64,000 bases of DNA from Primula veris (Eukaryota; Streptophyta; Magnoliopsida; Ericales; Primulaceae), in NCBI GenBank assembly GCA_963682055.1, contig OY821744.1, forward strand, positions 7,294,835 to 7,358,834. The letters run 5' to 3'. Shown here in pieces: positions 12,830-23,207 of the stretch. Position numbers and translations under genes: made by a program. Within the stretch, counting starts at the first letter, position 1. Each line of letters starts with the position of its first letter. The notes under the pieces were generated by a model. That model did not search any database, was not told where the DNA came from, and worked only from the letters and a program-made list of their open reading frames with translations.

Positions 12830-13190
12830 TAACAACTGAATAATCAGTAGGTAAATAATAAAGTCAGTTGGTAAACTCACTTTACCAACTGATCTGCCAT
12901 CTATATATTCGATTGTTAAAAGCCTAGTTGCTAAAATTTTACCAACTGAATTATGTGTCAGTTGATAATTTACCAACTGAATGGTATATCAGTTGTTATT
13001 CACCAACTGCTTGTGTCAGTTAGTAAATAGCAACTGATTGTGTCAGTTAGTAAATAGCAACTGAAATTTCAGTTGGTAGATAGCAACTGAAATGTCAGTT
13101 GGTAGATAGCAACTGAAATGTCAGTTGGTAGATAGCAACTGAAATTTCAATTGGTAAATAGCAACTGAAATTTCAGTTGGTAAATAGAAA
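12830..13190. repeat. left subterminal repeats of the CACTA element
   Basis: Many copies in both orientations of CAGTTGGTAAATAGCAACTG-type units. Three consecutive copies start at 13070, 13096 and 13122, a 26-bp period. In En/Spm elements, subterminal motifs of this kind are bound by TNPA (family knowledge); binding here is inferred. AT-rich palindromic DNA (about 13195-13290) follows. Confidence 0.85.
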
Positions 13191-13546
13191 TTAGTATATA
13201 TATATATATATACTAATCGACTATATTAATATATATATATTATTAATTATTAATATATTAATAATATATATATATATATATATATACATATATTCATAAA
13301 TTCATATTCAAAATGTAAGCAATTGTCATATGGACAAAAATATTTATGTTTAACTAAGCAAATCGAGATTTAATATAGTAGTTGCTACAATAAGATACCA
13401 AATCGAGATTAAAGTACAATTCAAAAGATAATCCTAATTAAAGCTACATAGAAATTAATATTGTGCTTGTCGTCATCGACATTAAAATACCGAGTCGAGA
13501 TTTAATTACAATCCAAAAGATAATCGATCCATAGATACATAGAAAA

Positions 13547-15911
13547 TTAATTTAAGTTAGTTTGCTTGTCATTGACATTTTCAGAATCTTCACGAGCCAA
13601 TCTTGTCGATGTGTTTGTAAATATTTCAAACATCCCTTGCATTTGGCGTATCTGTTGTTGCATTACCCGAGTCTCCTCATCCCTTCGAAGCCTTTCTTCC
13701 TCCCTTTCGGACTTCTGGATGCGTAATTCTTCATTCAGTTCATGTATCTTGTCTAACAAAGACCGACTCGACCCAGTTTGACTAGCGCTAGACGAACTAC
13801 AAGAACTACCATACATGACGATCTTCGCAGATCCCAACCCGAACAGTTGTGACTTTTTTATTCCACCGGCAGCTGTCAAAAACGCTTCTTTCTCGTCAAT
13901 GGGAGTTTCGTTCTCCTCCAAGGCCTGATTTCGAGTCGCAATTTGCCGCTTGTATTCCTCCTATTTCAAAAAAAAAAACAAAACATTACCCAGAGACAAG
14001 TAACATACATATATATCCAGAAGCTATGTGGTCTGATTAATATAACATACATATATATCTAGAAGCTAACATCTAGCATATCCCAAGCTACTACGCTCTT
14101 TTGGCAGTTAAGTCTTTTGATAGATGGTCAAAGTTATAAAAGCTGAAAAGTGGTATACTGGAATACAGTTCATTTTATCCTAACTTGTTTGGTTGCAGTT
14201 TTCAAACAGATAAGGTGGATTTTTTATTAGAGGGGAGAAAAAGTTGAGGTTATTCAAGCTTAAAACTCCTATCTTTTTGTATTCAATAAAAACAGTGTAC
14301 ACACCGGCATATATGACACAGTAAATAGGCAGACAAGAAATTCTCAGATAAATTCAGTAAAACCAACCAGCTATGCTTATTAAAAGATCAAATCTAAAAG
14401 ATTAAAACCTTTTAGAAAAATAGAAGCTTTCTTTGCATGCATATGTATACCTTTACCAACAGTTATGCTTATTAATTAAAAATCCCCAAAAAACAAAGAA
14501 CCCAATATCCAGAACTTCACCAGTAAACTATATACATTCCAAGTTGTAAGAGAAAAATACAAAAAACAGTAATAAAAAAGCTCTTGCAAATATTGACATA
14601 GTACCTCTACAGATAAAGATTTCGCCGATATAAAAGTCTTCATGTCATTCTTTTCTGTATGGTTGTATGCGAACAGGTAATGTGGCGTGACTTCTTGATC
14701 TTTGCTCTGAAAATCAACAAAGTACGATTACTTACCAATTTCGTAATCATGCCTAACCATTTATTGTAAATACTACATAAATAAAAACTTACCAACAAGT
14801 CAGAGGTATTTGCAAACGAACGTGAGCCACCTGTATGAGGACTCGCACGTCCACGATTAGCTTTCATGATGGCTGAACGGGCCTTAACCTTCGGGTCTTC
14901 CCATTTCTCAAGCAAATAGTTCCAATCAGTGATCAAAATTCCTTCCGGCTTTCTCTTACCAATACATTTTTTCAAATTGGACATAAAAGACGGATATTTC
15001 TCACGAGCCTTAATTTCCCAAGCACGACGAAAATCATTTTGCAACTCCTCGTCCTCGTCCCCGTCCCAGAAAACCTGTTTCTGAGAAACAAAATTCTATT
15101 AAAGAACTTACCGCAAAAAAAATTCTATTAAAGAGTACAAATACAATAGAAAACTGAAAGTAAGCAATTGTGCATACCTTGAATTCGTCAAATAATAATC
15201 CTTTATGCTCAGTGGTCATATCCCCCCAAGTCATAAACTCTTTATGGAACGTTGTTGGAAATATCTTAGTAATCACAGCACTAAGCTGGTGTGAAGGCTC
15301 CAACCTGTTAGCAAAATTTATCATTTGATATAGAATAAATGAATACATGAGTTTAGAAAATCAAATTGAAAACAGAGCACTTGCACAAGTGTGCCGGGGC
15401 GAAGATGAGCCTTCGTCTTTGCTGAAGATTGGAAAACCATGTTACAACTTCCCGCGAGGGAGGCCCCACTAACATTATCAGTTTCAAGTTCAACTTGGTT
15501 GTCTTCTTGCTCATGCACAGGGTTGTTACCCGATGACAAAGGTTCATCGCTTCTCACGGGATAATACCCATCAATTTGTTGCTCGGTTGGATGTTGTGAC
15601 CTTTCTTGATTAACCATCATCGACTCAAAACTACCTGGAATATATCCAGGAATGCCATTAGCTTGTAGTATTGACCCAAACGTTGGCGGATTGCATTGAC
15701 CTATTGCTGCAAAGGCTCCACGGCCGCTACCTATTGCTGCAAAGCCTCCACAGCCGCTACCTATTGCTGCAAAGCCTCCAAGGCCACTACTGTCTGTTAA
15801 AAAGCCTCCTCGACTGGCGCCAAACGATGCATAACCTCCACGCCTAGAGGGTTCAACTCTGCCATTGTTAGATGATCCTTGAGGACTTTTACTGTAGCTG
15901 CGTTCCGCCAT
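13547..15911 (-). CDS. TNPA-like CACTA protein (plant transposase Ptta/En/Spm domain)
   Basis: Accessory transposon protein of the CACTA element, expected in the nucleus. Exons on the minus strand: 15911-15385, 15304-15178, 15074-14793, 14706-14605, 13960-13547 (1452 nt, 483 residues). Exon 1 encodes a Gly-rich region with GGFAAIGSG repeats (about residues 45-75). Exons 2-4 (about 176-346) carry the Transposase_24-type core, with AWEIKAREKYPSFMSNLKK, DWNYLLEKWEDPKVKARSA and KANRGRASPHTGGSRSF. Exon 5 ends in a charged coiled-coil stretch, LLDKIHELNEELRIQKSERE. Phase between exons 1 and 2 closes only if intron 1 uses a GC donor (GT|GCAAGT); otherwise there is a small indel. No internal stop is seen, so this gene may still be readable. 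Confidence is high for the family and moderate for exon 1. Confidence 0.8.
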
Positions 15912-16194
15912 CTTAAAACTCAAACAAAATTCAATGATTAAGGTTAACCCTTGTCATGTATACTTTTTTTAAAAACCAAACTTACTATAAAACAGTCTAA
16001 AAAGAAGCAACAAAACAGTGTATACAATTATTTTTTATAAGCGCTATACTTATTATCTGTAGTATTCGCATTGAAAATCTCGTTAATATCATTGAATGGT
16101 TTTGAATGTAAAAAAAAAACACAGTCCTAAATTAAGCTGGCGTTCAATTATATATAAGTAATAAGCCAAACAAGTCATATGTTGGGCAGATCTT

Positions 16195-16665
16195 CAATTA
16201 AATAAGCTATGAACCAAACAAGCCCTAAATAAGCAATGAACCAAACAAGCCCTAAATAAGCTATGAACCAAACAAGCCCTAAATAAGCTATGAACCAAAC
16301 AAGCCCTAAATAAGCTATGAACCAAACAAGCCCTAAATAAGCTATGAACCAAACAAGCCCTAAATAAGCTATGAACCAAACAAGCCCTAAATAAGCTATG
16401 AACCAAACAAGCCCTAAATAAACAATGAACCAAACAAGCCCTAAATAAGCTATGAACCAAACAAGCCCTAAATAAGCTATGAACCAAACAAGCCCTAAAT
16501 AAACAATGAACCAAACAAGCCCTAAATAAGCTATGAACCAAACAAGCCCTAAATAAGCTATGAACCAAACAAGCCCTAAATAAGCTATGAACCAAACAAG
16601 CCCTAAATAAACAATGAACCAAACAAGCCCTAAATAAGCAATGAACCAAACAAGCACTAAATCAA
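16195..16665. repeat. 27-bp minisatellite upstream of the TNPA-like gene
   Basis: About 17 head-to-tail units of CTAAATAAGCTATGAACC + AAACAAGCC (27 bp). AAGCTATG, AAGCAATG and AAACAATG variants are interspersed. Because 27 is divisible by three, all frames on the minus strand stay open and give a meaningless nonapeptide-repeat ORF. The array lies 280-750 bp 5' of the TNPA-like start. Confidence 0.95.
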
Positions 16666-16739
16666 CCAAACGAGATATGCAGATAAATATATAGAGATAG
16701 ACTTACTGTGTTAGCTAGGGCGGAGGAATGACGGAGAAG

Positions 16740-16850
16740 GAGCCTATATATATATATATATATATGTAGATATATAGATATATGTATATATATGTAGATA
16801 TATAGATATATGTATATTAAGAGAGAGAGAGAGGGGGGTAGATAGAGGGT
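16740..16850. repeat. AT/GA low-complexity tract
   Basis: (TA)n, TAGATATA repeats, then (GA)n and a G run. This is simple sequence between the 27-bp array and the unassigned block. Confidence 0.8.
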
Positions 16851-18251
16851 AATAAAAGTGAGTTATTAAGTCTGGAATTATAAGTGTTTTGTTTGAAGAA
16901 TGAGGAGGGTTTTGGTTTAAATTTTTGACAACTTACCCAAAAACATATTGGAGGCAAAATATGCGCCAAAATTTTTGGTTAATTTTACTGCGTGGGAAAA
17001 GGAACATAACATAACATTTACATGTTTTTTTATCATCATCTTATAAAATTGTTAGTTAGGTAAATATTTAAACATTTAATAAAACAACAATCAACAAAAA
17101 AAAAAATTACACGAAATATTAATTTACACGTGACTTACACAGTAACATTGGATGCCTCGAAATACCAAAACATATAGTGAATGTCGTTGCAGATCCATTT
17201 TAAAATAAACTTGCATATTAAATATAAATAAATAAACGAAACAATGATTGCTGAATTTGCTATAATTTTATTGTATTTCATATGTTGTAATGTTGGGCGA
17301 AACCATATATATGAAATTCCGTATAATACTATATAATTATATATATTTTTTTATCATCTGTTAAAGGAAAAAACAAATAGTCTAAAAGCCACGAAGGCTA
17401 ATTAACCCATAAAACAGCTTTGCAACTGCTGAATGGTAAACAAACGCAAGGACGTGGCAGAATAGAAGAATATGATTTAGGGTTTAGGGTTTAGGGTTTA
17501 TGATTAATTGTAATTAATCATAATAAATGTTTGTAATTAATCATAATAAATATTTGTATTGTAAGATCAAAACAACAATTTCATGTGTTATCTAATATGA
17601 ACGAGTTTTACAAAATTCACTACTTAATTCATGTATAATACATGTTAACCATTTATATTTCAAAATATAACCTATTTGTATTATTATAAATATCTAATAA
17701 AATCGTTTTGAAACCGATAAGTATTAAATTTTGTTACGGTTTGTTAATAATCTGTATAAAATTGAGTCAAAATCCGTAAATAATTGTATTACATACATTT
17801 TTTTAAATACAGCATAACGATTTGCAGCGGAAATGTTATGACAAAGATAGTGACGTGTCAATTTACACTGTTCAGACCACCATTTACATGTTTTTTTTAT
17901 CATCATCTTATAAAATTGTTAGTTAGGTAAATATTTAAACATTTAATAAAACAACAATCAACAAAAAAAATCTCGATCGATCGGTGTAAATCTCGATTGA
18001 TCGAGATTTTAGACAGTGAGCTTTGCTTTTTTTTATTCTCTATTTCACACACTCTCTTATACCCAATCTCAGCCTCCCCTCTTCTCTCTATTTTTTTTTT
18101 TCTCTTCCTCCAAAATCAACTCAATCTTAAAACATATCATATATATATACTACATCAATCCTCACTCAAATCATTCAATTGAACCCAAATCAACTCGGAT
18201 CTTAAAACCCTAATTGTTTTCAAAAAAAACCCCAATTTTTCATCTCTCTCA
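16851..18251. other. non-coding block inside the CACTA element, with a 90-bp direct repeat
   Basis: No gene seen. 17015-17106 is repeated almost exactly at 17881-17970, differing only in homopolymer length. The second copy runs straight into TCTCGATCGATCGGTG and then the leader of the downstream gene. Three telomere-like TTTAGGG units lie at 17476-17500. 18040-18250 is a CT- and ACCC-rich leader before the ATG at 18252. Confidence 0.6.
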
Positions 18252-19619
18252 ATGGCACCAAAAAGGAACACATCTAAGAATGCTTCTCGCTCGGCTGAGG
18301 AAAGTGATGATGAATTTGAGGCAAGTCTCGGTCTCGTTCCAAGTCTCGCTCAATCAAAGAAAAAATCAGCAAATCCTCCTCCTAGCAAAATTAGCAAACG
18401 TAAGATCGATTCCAATATCCTTACTCGTATACTTGTTGATAATTTCCATATCGATACGGCTCTCTTTGATACTCGTTTTCCTCGTGTCATGGATAATATT
18501 CGCTTTCAAAAGTGGGAAACTCTTCTTACTCTTAAAAATGATATTTACAAAGAAGATACCTTCGAATTTTACTCACATCTCGTAGTGAAAACAAATGAGC
18601 AAAACCTACTCCAATTGAAAACCAAGGTATCCGGTAAGGAATTTGTTTTTACCGAACTTGACCTTTGCTCTCTATTGAACCTAGAACCCAATGGCTACAT
18701 TAACATTAAACAAATTCTACCTCTTTATTCCGTTAAAAACTACCGTGCGCTTAAGGATCAAGTTTTTCATGAACGCCATCAAGGAAAACCTCAAGCTAGC
18801 GGTCTTTACTTTCATAGCAAAATCACTTTTCTTCTACTTAGTAAAATTATACTTCCTCATCACACTAATTTTACCGATCTTAGCGAGGAACACATTTTTG
18901 CTCTAGCTTGTGCCCAACGTCATTTGAAGTTGGACACCGCAAAGCTTATACTTTGGAAAATGGAATCTTGTAAGGGTAATAAAACTAGTTCTCTTCCCTA
19001 TGGGGCTCTTATCACGTCCATTCTTCGTCAAATGAAAATCAAATGTACGGGTACTATTCAAAAACGGAGACCAAAATCTCTTATTGGGGAAAGTACGCTC
19101 AATTCTATGAAAATTCGTGTTGTCGACCAAGGGCATGAAAAGAATTTCATTTCTTGGTTTGGACGGATCGTTTCCGGTCCTAACTTTGCCCCACTTCTTA
19201 TTCTCCAAAAGCCTTATGTCGGTCCTAATGCTAATAGCAATGGTCCCAATTCGGAGACCGACCCCGACTCCGATGGGTCATCCGATGACCCACATGAACC
19301 AATCCCCAAAGGTCCTTCTTCTTCTTGCCTATCAAAAGGAAAATCCAAAGTCCAAAATCCTGCTTCTCCTCCTTGTGCTTGGTCCGAAAAATTCTACACG
19401 GACATGTACTTCATGGGATATGAGAATGGGCGTCTACAACGTAAGATGTATCGAAGGATCGAAAATTCCTTGGGTGGAGATAAGGCAACTCTCGATGAAA
19501 TTGATCGAATTAGCGCCGAACATTACAAAAACATTTGTGAGCATTTTCCGGGATATCGGCGATCCGAGAGCGGGGACGAAGAGCGAGACGATGGCACTTC
19601 GGCAACGGGGCATACTTAG
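18252..19619 (+). CDS. Transposase_32 / Athila ORF1-like plant transposon protein, intact
   Basis: Intronless frame of 455 residues, opposite in strand to the surrounding CACTA genes. N-terminus is Ser/Lys-rich with a possible nuclear signal (KISKRK, about residue 47). The core (about 60-300) follows the plan of the plant 'putative transposon protein' family: DTFEFYSHLVV, GKEFVFTELDLCSLLNLEPN, a long helical stretch with FALACAQRHLKLDTAKLILW, and LPYGALITSILRQMKIK. A Pro/Asp/Ser-rich linker (about 325-370) and a charged C-terminal segment (CAWSEKFYTDMYFMGYENGR) follow. I see no catalytic motif, so function is unknown; the name is by fold resemblance only. A second, broken copy lies at 47001-48330. 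The leader contains AAACCCTAATT, as does that copy. It may be a captured gene, an independent element, or a remnant of an Athila-type ORF1. Confidence 0.7.
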   Translation: MAPKRNTSKNASRSAEESDDEFEASLGLVPSLAQSKKKSANPPPSKISKRKIDSNILTRILVDNFHIDTALFDTRFPRVMDNIRFQKWETLLTLKNDIYKEDTFEFYSHLVVKTNEQNLLQLKTKVSGKEFVFTELDLCSLLNLEPNGYINIKQILPLYSVKNYRALKDQVFHERHQGKPQASGLYFHSKITFLLLSKIILPHHTNFTDLSEEHIFALACAQRHLKLDTAKLILWKMESCKGNKTSSLPYGALITSILRQMKIKCTGTIQKRRPKSLIGESTLNSMKIRVVDQGHEKNFISWFGRIVSGPNFAPLLILQKPYVGPNANSNGPNSETDPDSDGSSDDPHEPIPKGPSSSCLSKGKSKVQNPASPPCAWSEKFYTDMYFMGYENGRLQRKMYRRIENSLGGDKATLDEIDRISAEHYKNICEHFPGYRRSESGDEERDDGTSATGHT

Positions 19620-19908
19620 CCTTTTGATGATGCCAAAGGGGAAGAAATACCCCTTGGCAATGATATTATTTCTATGCTATTTCTATTTGTTTCTCTTTTG
19701 TTTTAAAAACGTTGTTTGCTTATTATGGGATGTAGTATGAGCAAGACTTTTTAGTTTTTTTTATGCTTTTAAAACTTATGTGGTGATATTATCGTTTAAT
19801 GCTTATCGGTTGCTATATCTATCTCTTTGTGATTATGTGCGATTCTTGCGATTAACTTGTCGGTTATTATATTTTGTCAATATGTTATTGCACATTTGTT
19901 TTGTGAGC
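19620..19908 (+). other. 3' flank of the Transposase_32-like gene
   Basis: T-rich non-coding DNA with several TGCGATT words. The 3' flank of the second gene copy (48420-48520) is also T-rich and carries TTGCGATTGG and TGTGCGATTGG, so some 3' sequence may be shared. Confidence 0.4.
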
Positions 19909-20200
19909 AAAAAAGTTCCAGTGAATCTCGATCCATCGAGATATAGTCCGATCGATCGAAAATGGTCCAAAAAGTTCCAGTGAATCTCGATCCATCGAGA
20001 TATAGTCCGATTGATCGAAAATGGTCCAAAAAGTTCCAGTGAATCTCGATCCATCGAGATATAGTCCGATCGATCGAAAATGGTCCAAAAAGTTCCAGTG
20101 AATCTCGATCAATCGAGATACAATCCGATCGATCGAAAATGGTCCAAAAAGTTCCAGTGAATCTCGATCAATCGAGATGCAATCCGATCGATCGAAATTA
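19909..20200. repeat. 59-bp tandem array rich in GATC palindromes
   Basis: Five units with an exact 59-bp period (GTTCCAGTGAATCTCG recurs at 59-bp steps from about 19915). Each unit has two near-palindromes: CTCGATCCATCGAG (or CAATCG in units 4-5) and CCGATCGATCGAAA. The minus-strand ORFs across it are by-products of the repeat. The array sits where the TNP2-like transposase breaks off. Confidence 0.95.
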
Positions 20201-20289
20201 CAGCAGTACATTTTTTCCTTTTTGCCTTTTTGAAAACAAGCCATTATCCATTGCAAAATACACCCAACAACTCCAAACGGTCATATAAA

Positions 20290-22426
20290 CACCAAAATAT
20301 GCTCAATTCTGTCAACGTTTCCCACACTTCATTGGGAAGAAATGCACGAAAGGCAATAGGGATAAGTCTCTGCATAAAAACATGACAATCGTGACTCTTC
20401 ATAGACCCATTTAGCTTATGTTTTTTAATGTCTACACACCGACCTAGATTCGACACATATCCATCTGGGAATCTCAACTCTTCTACCCATGTACATACAG
20501 CTTGTTTCGCTTCCTTATCTAAGCTATACACAGCCTTTGGATACTTTTTAGTTTGATGATTAAACTCTAGTTTCTTTCGACGACATAAAATTTTCATATC
20601 TTCTCTAGCTTTGGCGTTATCTTTTGTTTTTCCATCAATGGCCATAACGGTGTTAAACACATTCATGAAAATATTTTTCTAAGTATGCATCACATCAATG
20701 TTATGCCGAATGATATTTGTTTTCCAATATGATAAGTCCCAAAATATACTACATTTTTTCCAACCCGTATCGTTATCGCTGGCGATCCTTGCATTCCATT
20801 TTTCTGCACCAACCTCAGTTATTTTTTTTAGTCCAAGTGAATCAATATATTGTAAGGTCTCCTCACCATTGCGAATAGGAGGAGCACAATCATTGACAAC
20901 TCTTTTAAAAATGAATTTTCTCTTGTTTTTCCTGTACGGGTGTCCTTGAGGTAGGAACTTACGGTGACAATCAAACCAACATGGCTTACCCCATGTTTTA
21001 GCTGGAATGCTTCAGAGTTTTCCATACAGTATGGGCATGCCAACTTACCATGTGTACTCCATCCCGATAACATGGCGTAAGCGGGAAAGTCACTAACTGT
21101 CCACATGAGAGCAGCTCGCATTTTAAAGTTCTGTTTCTTAGATATATCCCATGTCATAATACCAACATCCCACAACATTTGCATATCCGCAATAAAAGGT
21201 TGAAGATACACATCCAATCGTTGAGTTGGGTTTTTTGGACCAGGAACAATAACTGTTAAGAACATGTATTCATCCTTCATACACATCCACGGAGGCAAAT
21301 TATACGGTGTTACTATAACAGGCCATGAAGAGTACGCTTTCCCAGAAATCCCAAAAGGCGTAAAACCATCGGTGCAGAGCCCTAATCGCACATTTCGTAT
21401 TTCATCAGCGAATGATGGATTTATGTAGTTAAAGTGCTTCCACGCATAAGAATCCGAAGAGTGACGCATAACTCCATTTTCCTGTTCATGTTCTGCGTGC
21501 CATCTCATATTTTTTGCAGTAGCCTCAGAAGCATATAATCTTTGTAGTCTTGGACCAATGGGAAAATAATACATCTTTTTAACTGCTGATTCTTTTCCCC
21601 TACCATAAATTCCTTTTTTTTTACTTTCGAACCGTTTTGCATTACACATTTTACATTCTCGTAACTCACTATCTGCACCCCAAAATATCATACACCCATT
21701 CGGACAACAATGGATCTTCTCAACAGGGAGTCCCAACCCTGCAACCAACTTTTTGGTGCTGTAAAAATTTTTAGGAAGTGTATCCCCATCCGGTAAACCC
21801 GACTTCATAGCTGTACAAATATCATCATAACACCTCTCAGATAAGCGATGCTCAGATTTTATATTCAAAAGTTGTGTCGTCATAGCTAATTGTGACATTT
21901 TTTCACAACCAGGCCATAGTGGTTGCTCAGCCGCTTGCAACATATTATGGAAATTCTGTGCTGATGGATTTGGATATTCTTCGAATTGATCAAAATTAGG
22001 GCCAGCTGCATTCATAACCATTCTACGGTATGGATTATCATCATATATTTTCGAGTTTTGCATAAAGTGCTCATGTGGTTCCGAATGAGCAGGGAAGTGA
22101 TGTGCATTCGATGTACCACCGGACTCGTAATTGTAATTAGTTGTCGGAAACATGCCAGAATTTCTAGAAGATACAAAAGGTTCCCCATGACAAATCCATT
22201 GATAATAATCGCTAACAAATCCTTTTTTCAACAAATGTAGTCGCACGTCATCGGGTTCCAAAAAGTGACCATTTTTACATGACGTACAAGGACAACGAAT
22301 CATAGTATCGTTCATATAACTCGGTTGAGAAGTCGCAAAGCCAATAAAATCATCCAGTTTAGTAACAAATCCGGGATTAAGGAGTTTAGCCTTATTTTTT
22401 CTAGCATACATCCATGATCTATCCAT
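20290..22426 (-). pseudogene. TNPD/TNP2-like CACTA transposase, truncated and frame-broken
   Basis: Catalytic-type transposase of CACTA elements. ATG at 22426. Residues 1-80 match the transposase-associated domain (MDRSWMYARKN, Cys cluster IRCPCTSCKN). About residues 220-500 carry the Transposase_21 region: CPNGCMIFWG, CKMCNAKRF, MFLTVIVPGPKNP and ALMWTVSDFPAYAMLSGWS. The frame shifts near 20990, just after the CPYCMENSEAF stretch. The true frame continues and is then cut by an in-frame stop near 20678 (HT*KN where the family has HIEKN). It resumes at 20666 with GKTKDNAKAREDMK and SMKSHDCHVFMQRLIPIAFR, and ends abruptly near 20290. The usual C-terminal part is missing and is replaced by the palindromic array and the Transposase_32-like gene. 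Not functional as read. Confidence 0.88.
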
Positions 22427-22789
22427 ACTATATTTTATTTCCTATCATTGATAAGTTACATCTAAATTAATTGTATCTGCTAATTTAAAATAGTTTATCA
22501 ATTAATAATTAACAAAAAGGTGAAATAGAAAATTAAGCAACTAACCTTATATATATAAAATCCTACGCTGTGATCAGTCTTCTGTATATAATTAAAGAGA
22601 AAAATGGAAGGTTACTAATATTTTTTTTTAAGTATGTATAAATGTATCATGAGCATCTGTGGACGATTTTTTTGGATAACACATTGTTCATCATTGTAGA
22701 GTGGTGGATGTAAATACAGAGTACAATATAGACAGGCTGCTAAAATTGTAATAAATTTGCAACTACCACTTAATCAATTACTAATTACT

Positions 22790-23180
22790 AACTGATTTGT
22801 TATATATCAGTTGCTATTTTTATTAACTGAAAAGCTATTCAGTTGGAATTTACCTACTAGTTAAGAATCAGTTGGTATTTACCAACAGAATACGCCGCAG
22901 TTGCTATATAGCAACTGAAATTGTCTTAGTTATTATTCAGTTGCTATATAGCAACTGAAATTGTCTTAGTTACTAAACAGTTGCTATATAGCAACTGAAA
23001 TTGTGTTAGTTACTAAACAGTTGCTATATAGCAACTGAAATTGTCTTAGTTAGTAAACAGTTGTTATATAGCAACTGACAATATTTCAGTTACAAATCAG
23101 TTGGTATTGTTTAATAACAAAAGTTTTAGTTGGTATTTCGGTTACAATTCTTTAACTACCGGATCAGTTGCTAAATAGAG
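22790..23180. repeat. right subterminal array of the CACTA element, 40-bp period
   Basis: CAGTTGCTATATAGCAACTG, a perfect 20-bp palindrome, starts at 22898, 22938, 22978 and 23018. A one-base variant starts at 23058. The period is exactly 40 bp. Looser CAGTTGGTATT units flank it. This is the counterpart of the left-end array and likely a TNPA binding region (inference from En/Spm). Confidence 0.9.
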
Positions 23181-23207
23181 TTACTATTTGGCTGTTTTCT
23201 TGTAGTG

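Larger units (their letters stand above)
12810..23207 (-). mobile_element. CACTA (En/Spm, CMC) DNA transposon, decayed, with internal gene capture
   Basis: The right end, read inward on the minus strand, is CACTACAAGAAAACAGCCAA. The left end reads CCTACAAGAAAACAGCCAA, matching it except for one base lost in CACTA. Both ends carry subterminal arrays built on CAGTTG..CAACTG: period 26 bp at the left (12990-13190) and 40 bp at the right (22898-23080). Inside, on the minus strand and in the usual order, lie a TNPD/TNP2-like transposase and a TNPA-like gene. Length is about 10.4 kb. The flanking triplets (TAG left, GGA right) do not match, so no target duplication can be shown. The transposase is truncated, so the element cannot be autonomous as read. 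A foreign block lies at about 17881-20290. Confidence 0.88.

Noticed and set aside
16175..16669. Minus-strand ORF of 164 codons with nonapeptide repeats (YLGLVWFIA-type)
   Set aside because: It is only the translation of the 27-bp minisatellite; two frames are open at once and there is no start context or family.
18903..19208. Minus-strand ORF opposite the Transposase_32-like gene
   Set aside because: Shadow of the sense coding frame without independent features.
19833..20256. Minus-strand ORFs with repeated IEIHWNF words
   Set aside because: Translations of the 59-bp palindromic array; frames are kept open by the repeat.
22898..23080. CRISPR-like regular repeats
   Set aside because: Plant nuclear context; 20-bp palindromes with near-identical 20-bp spacers inside CACTA subterminal DNA, so not a CRISPR array. 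The same holds for the 59-bp and 130-bp arrays.
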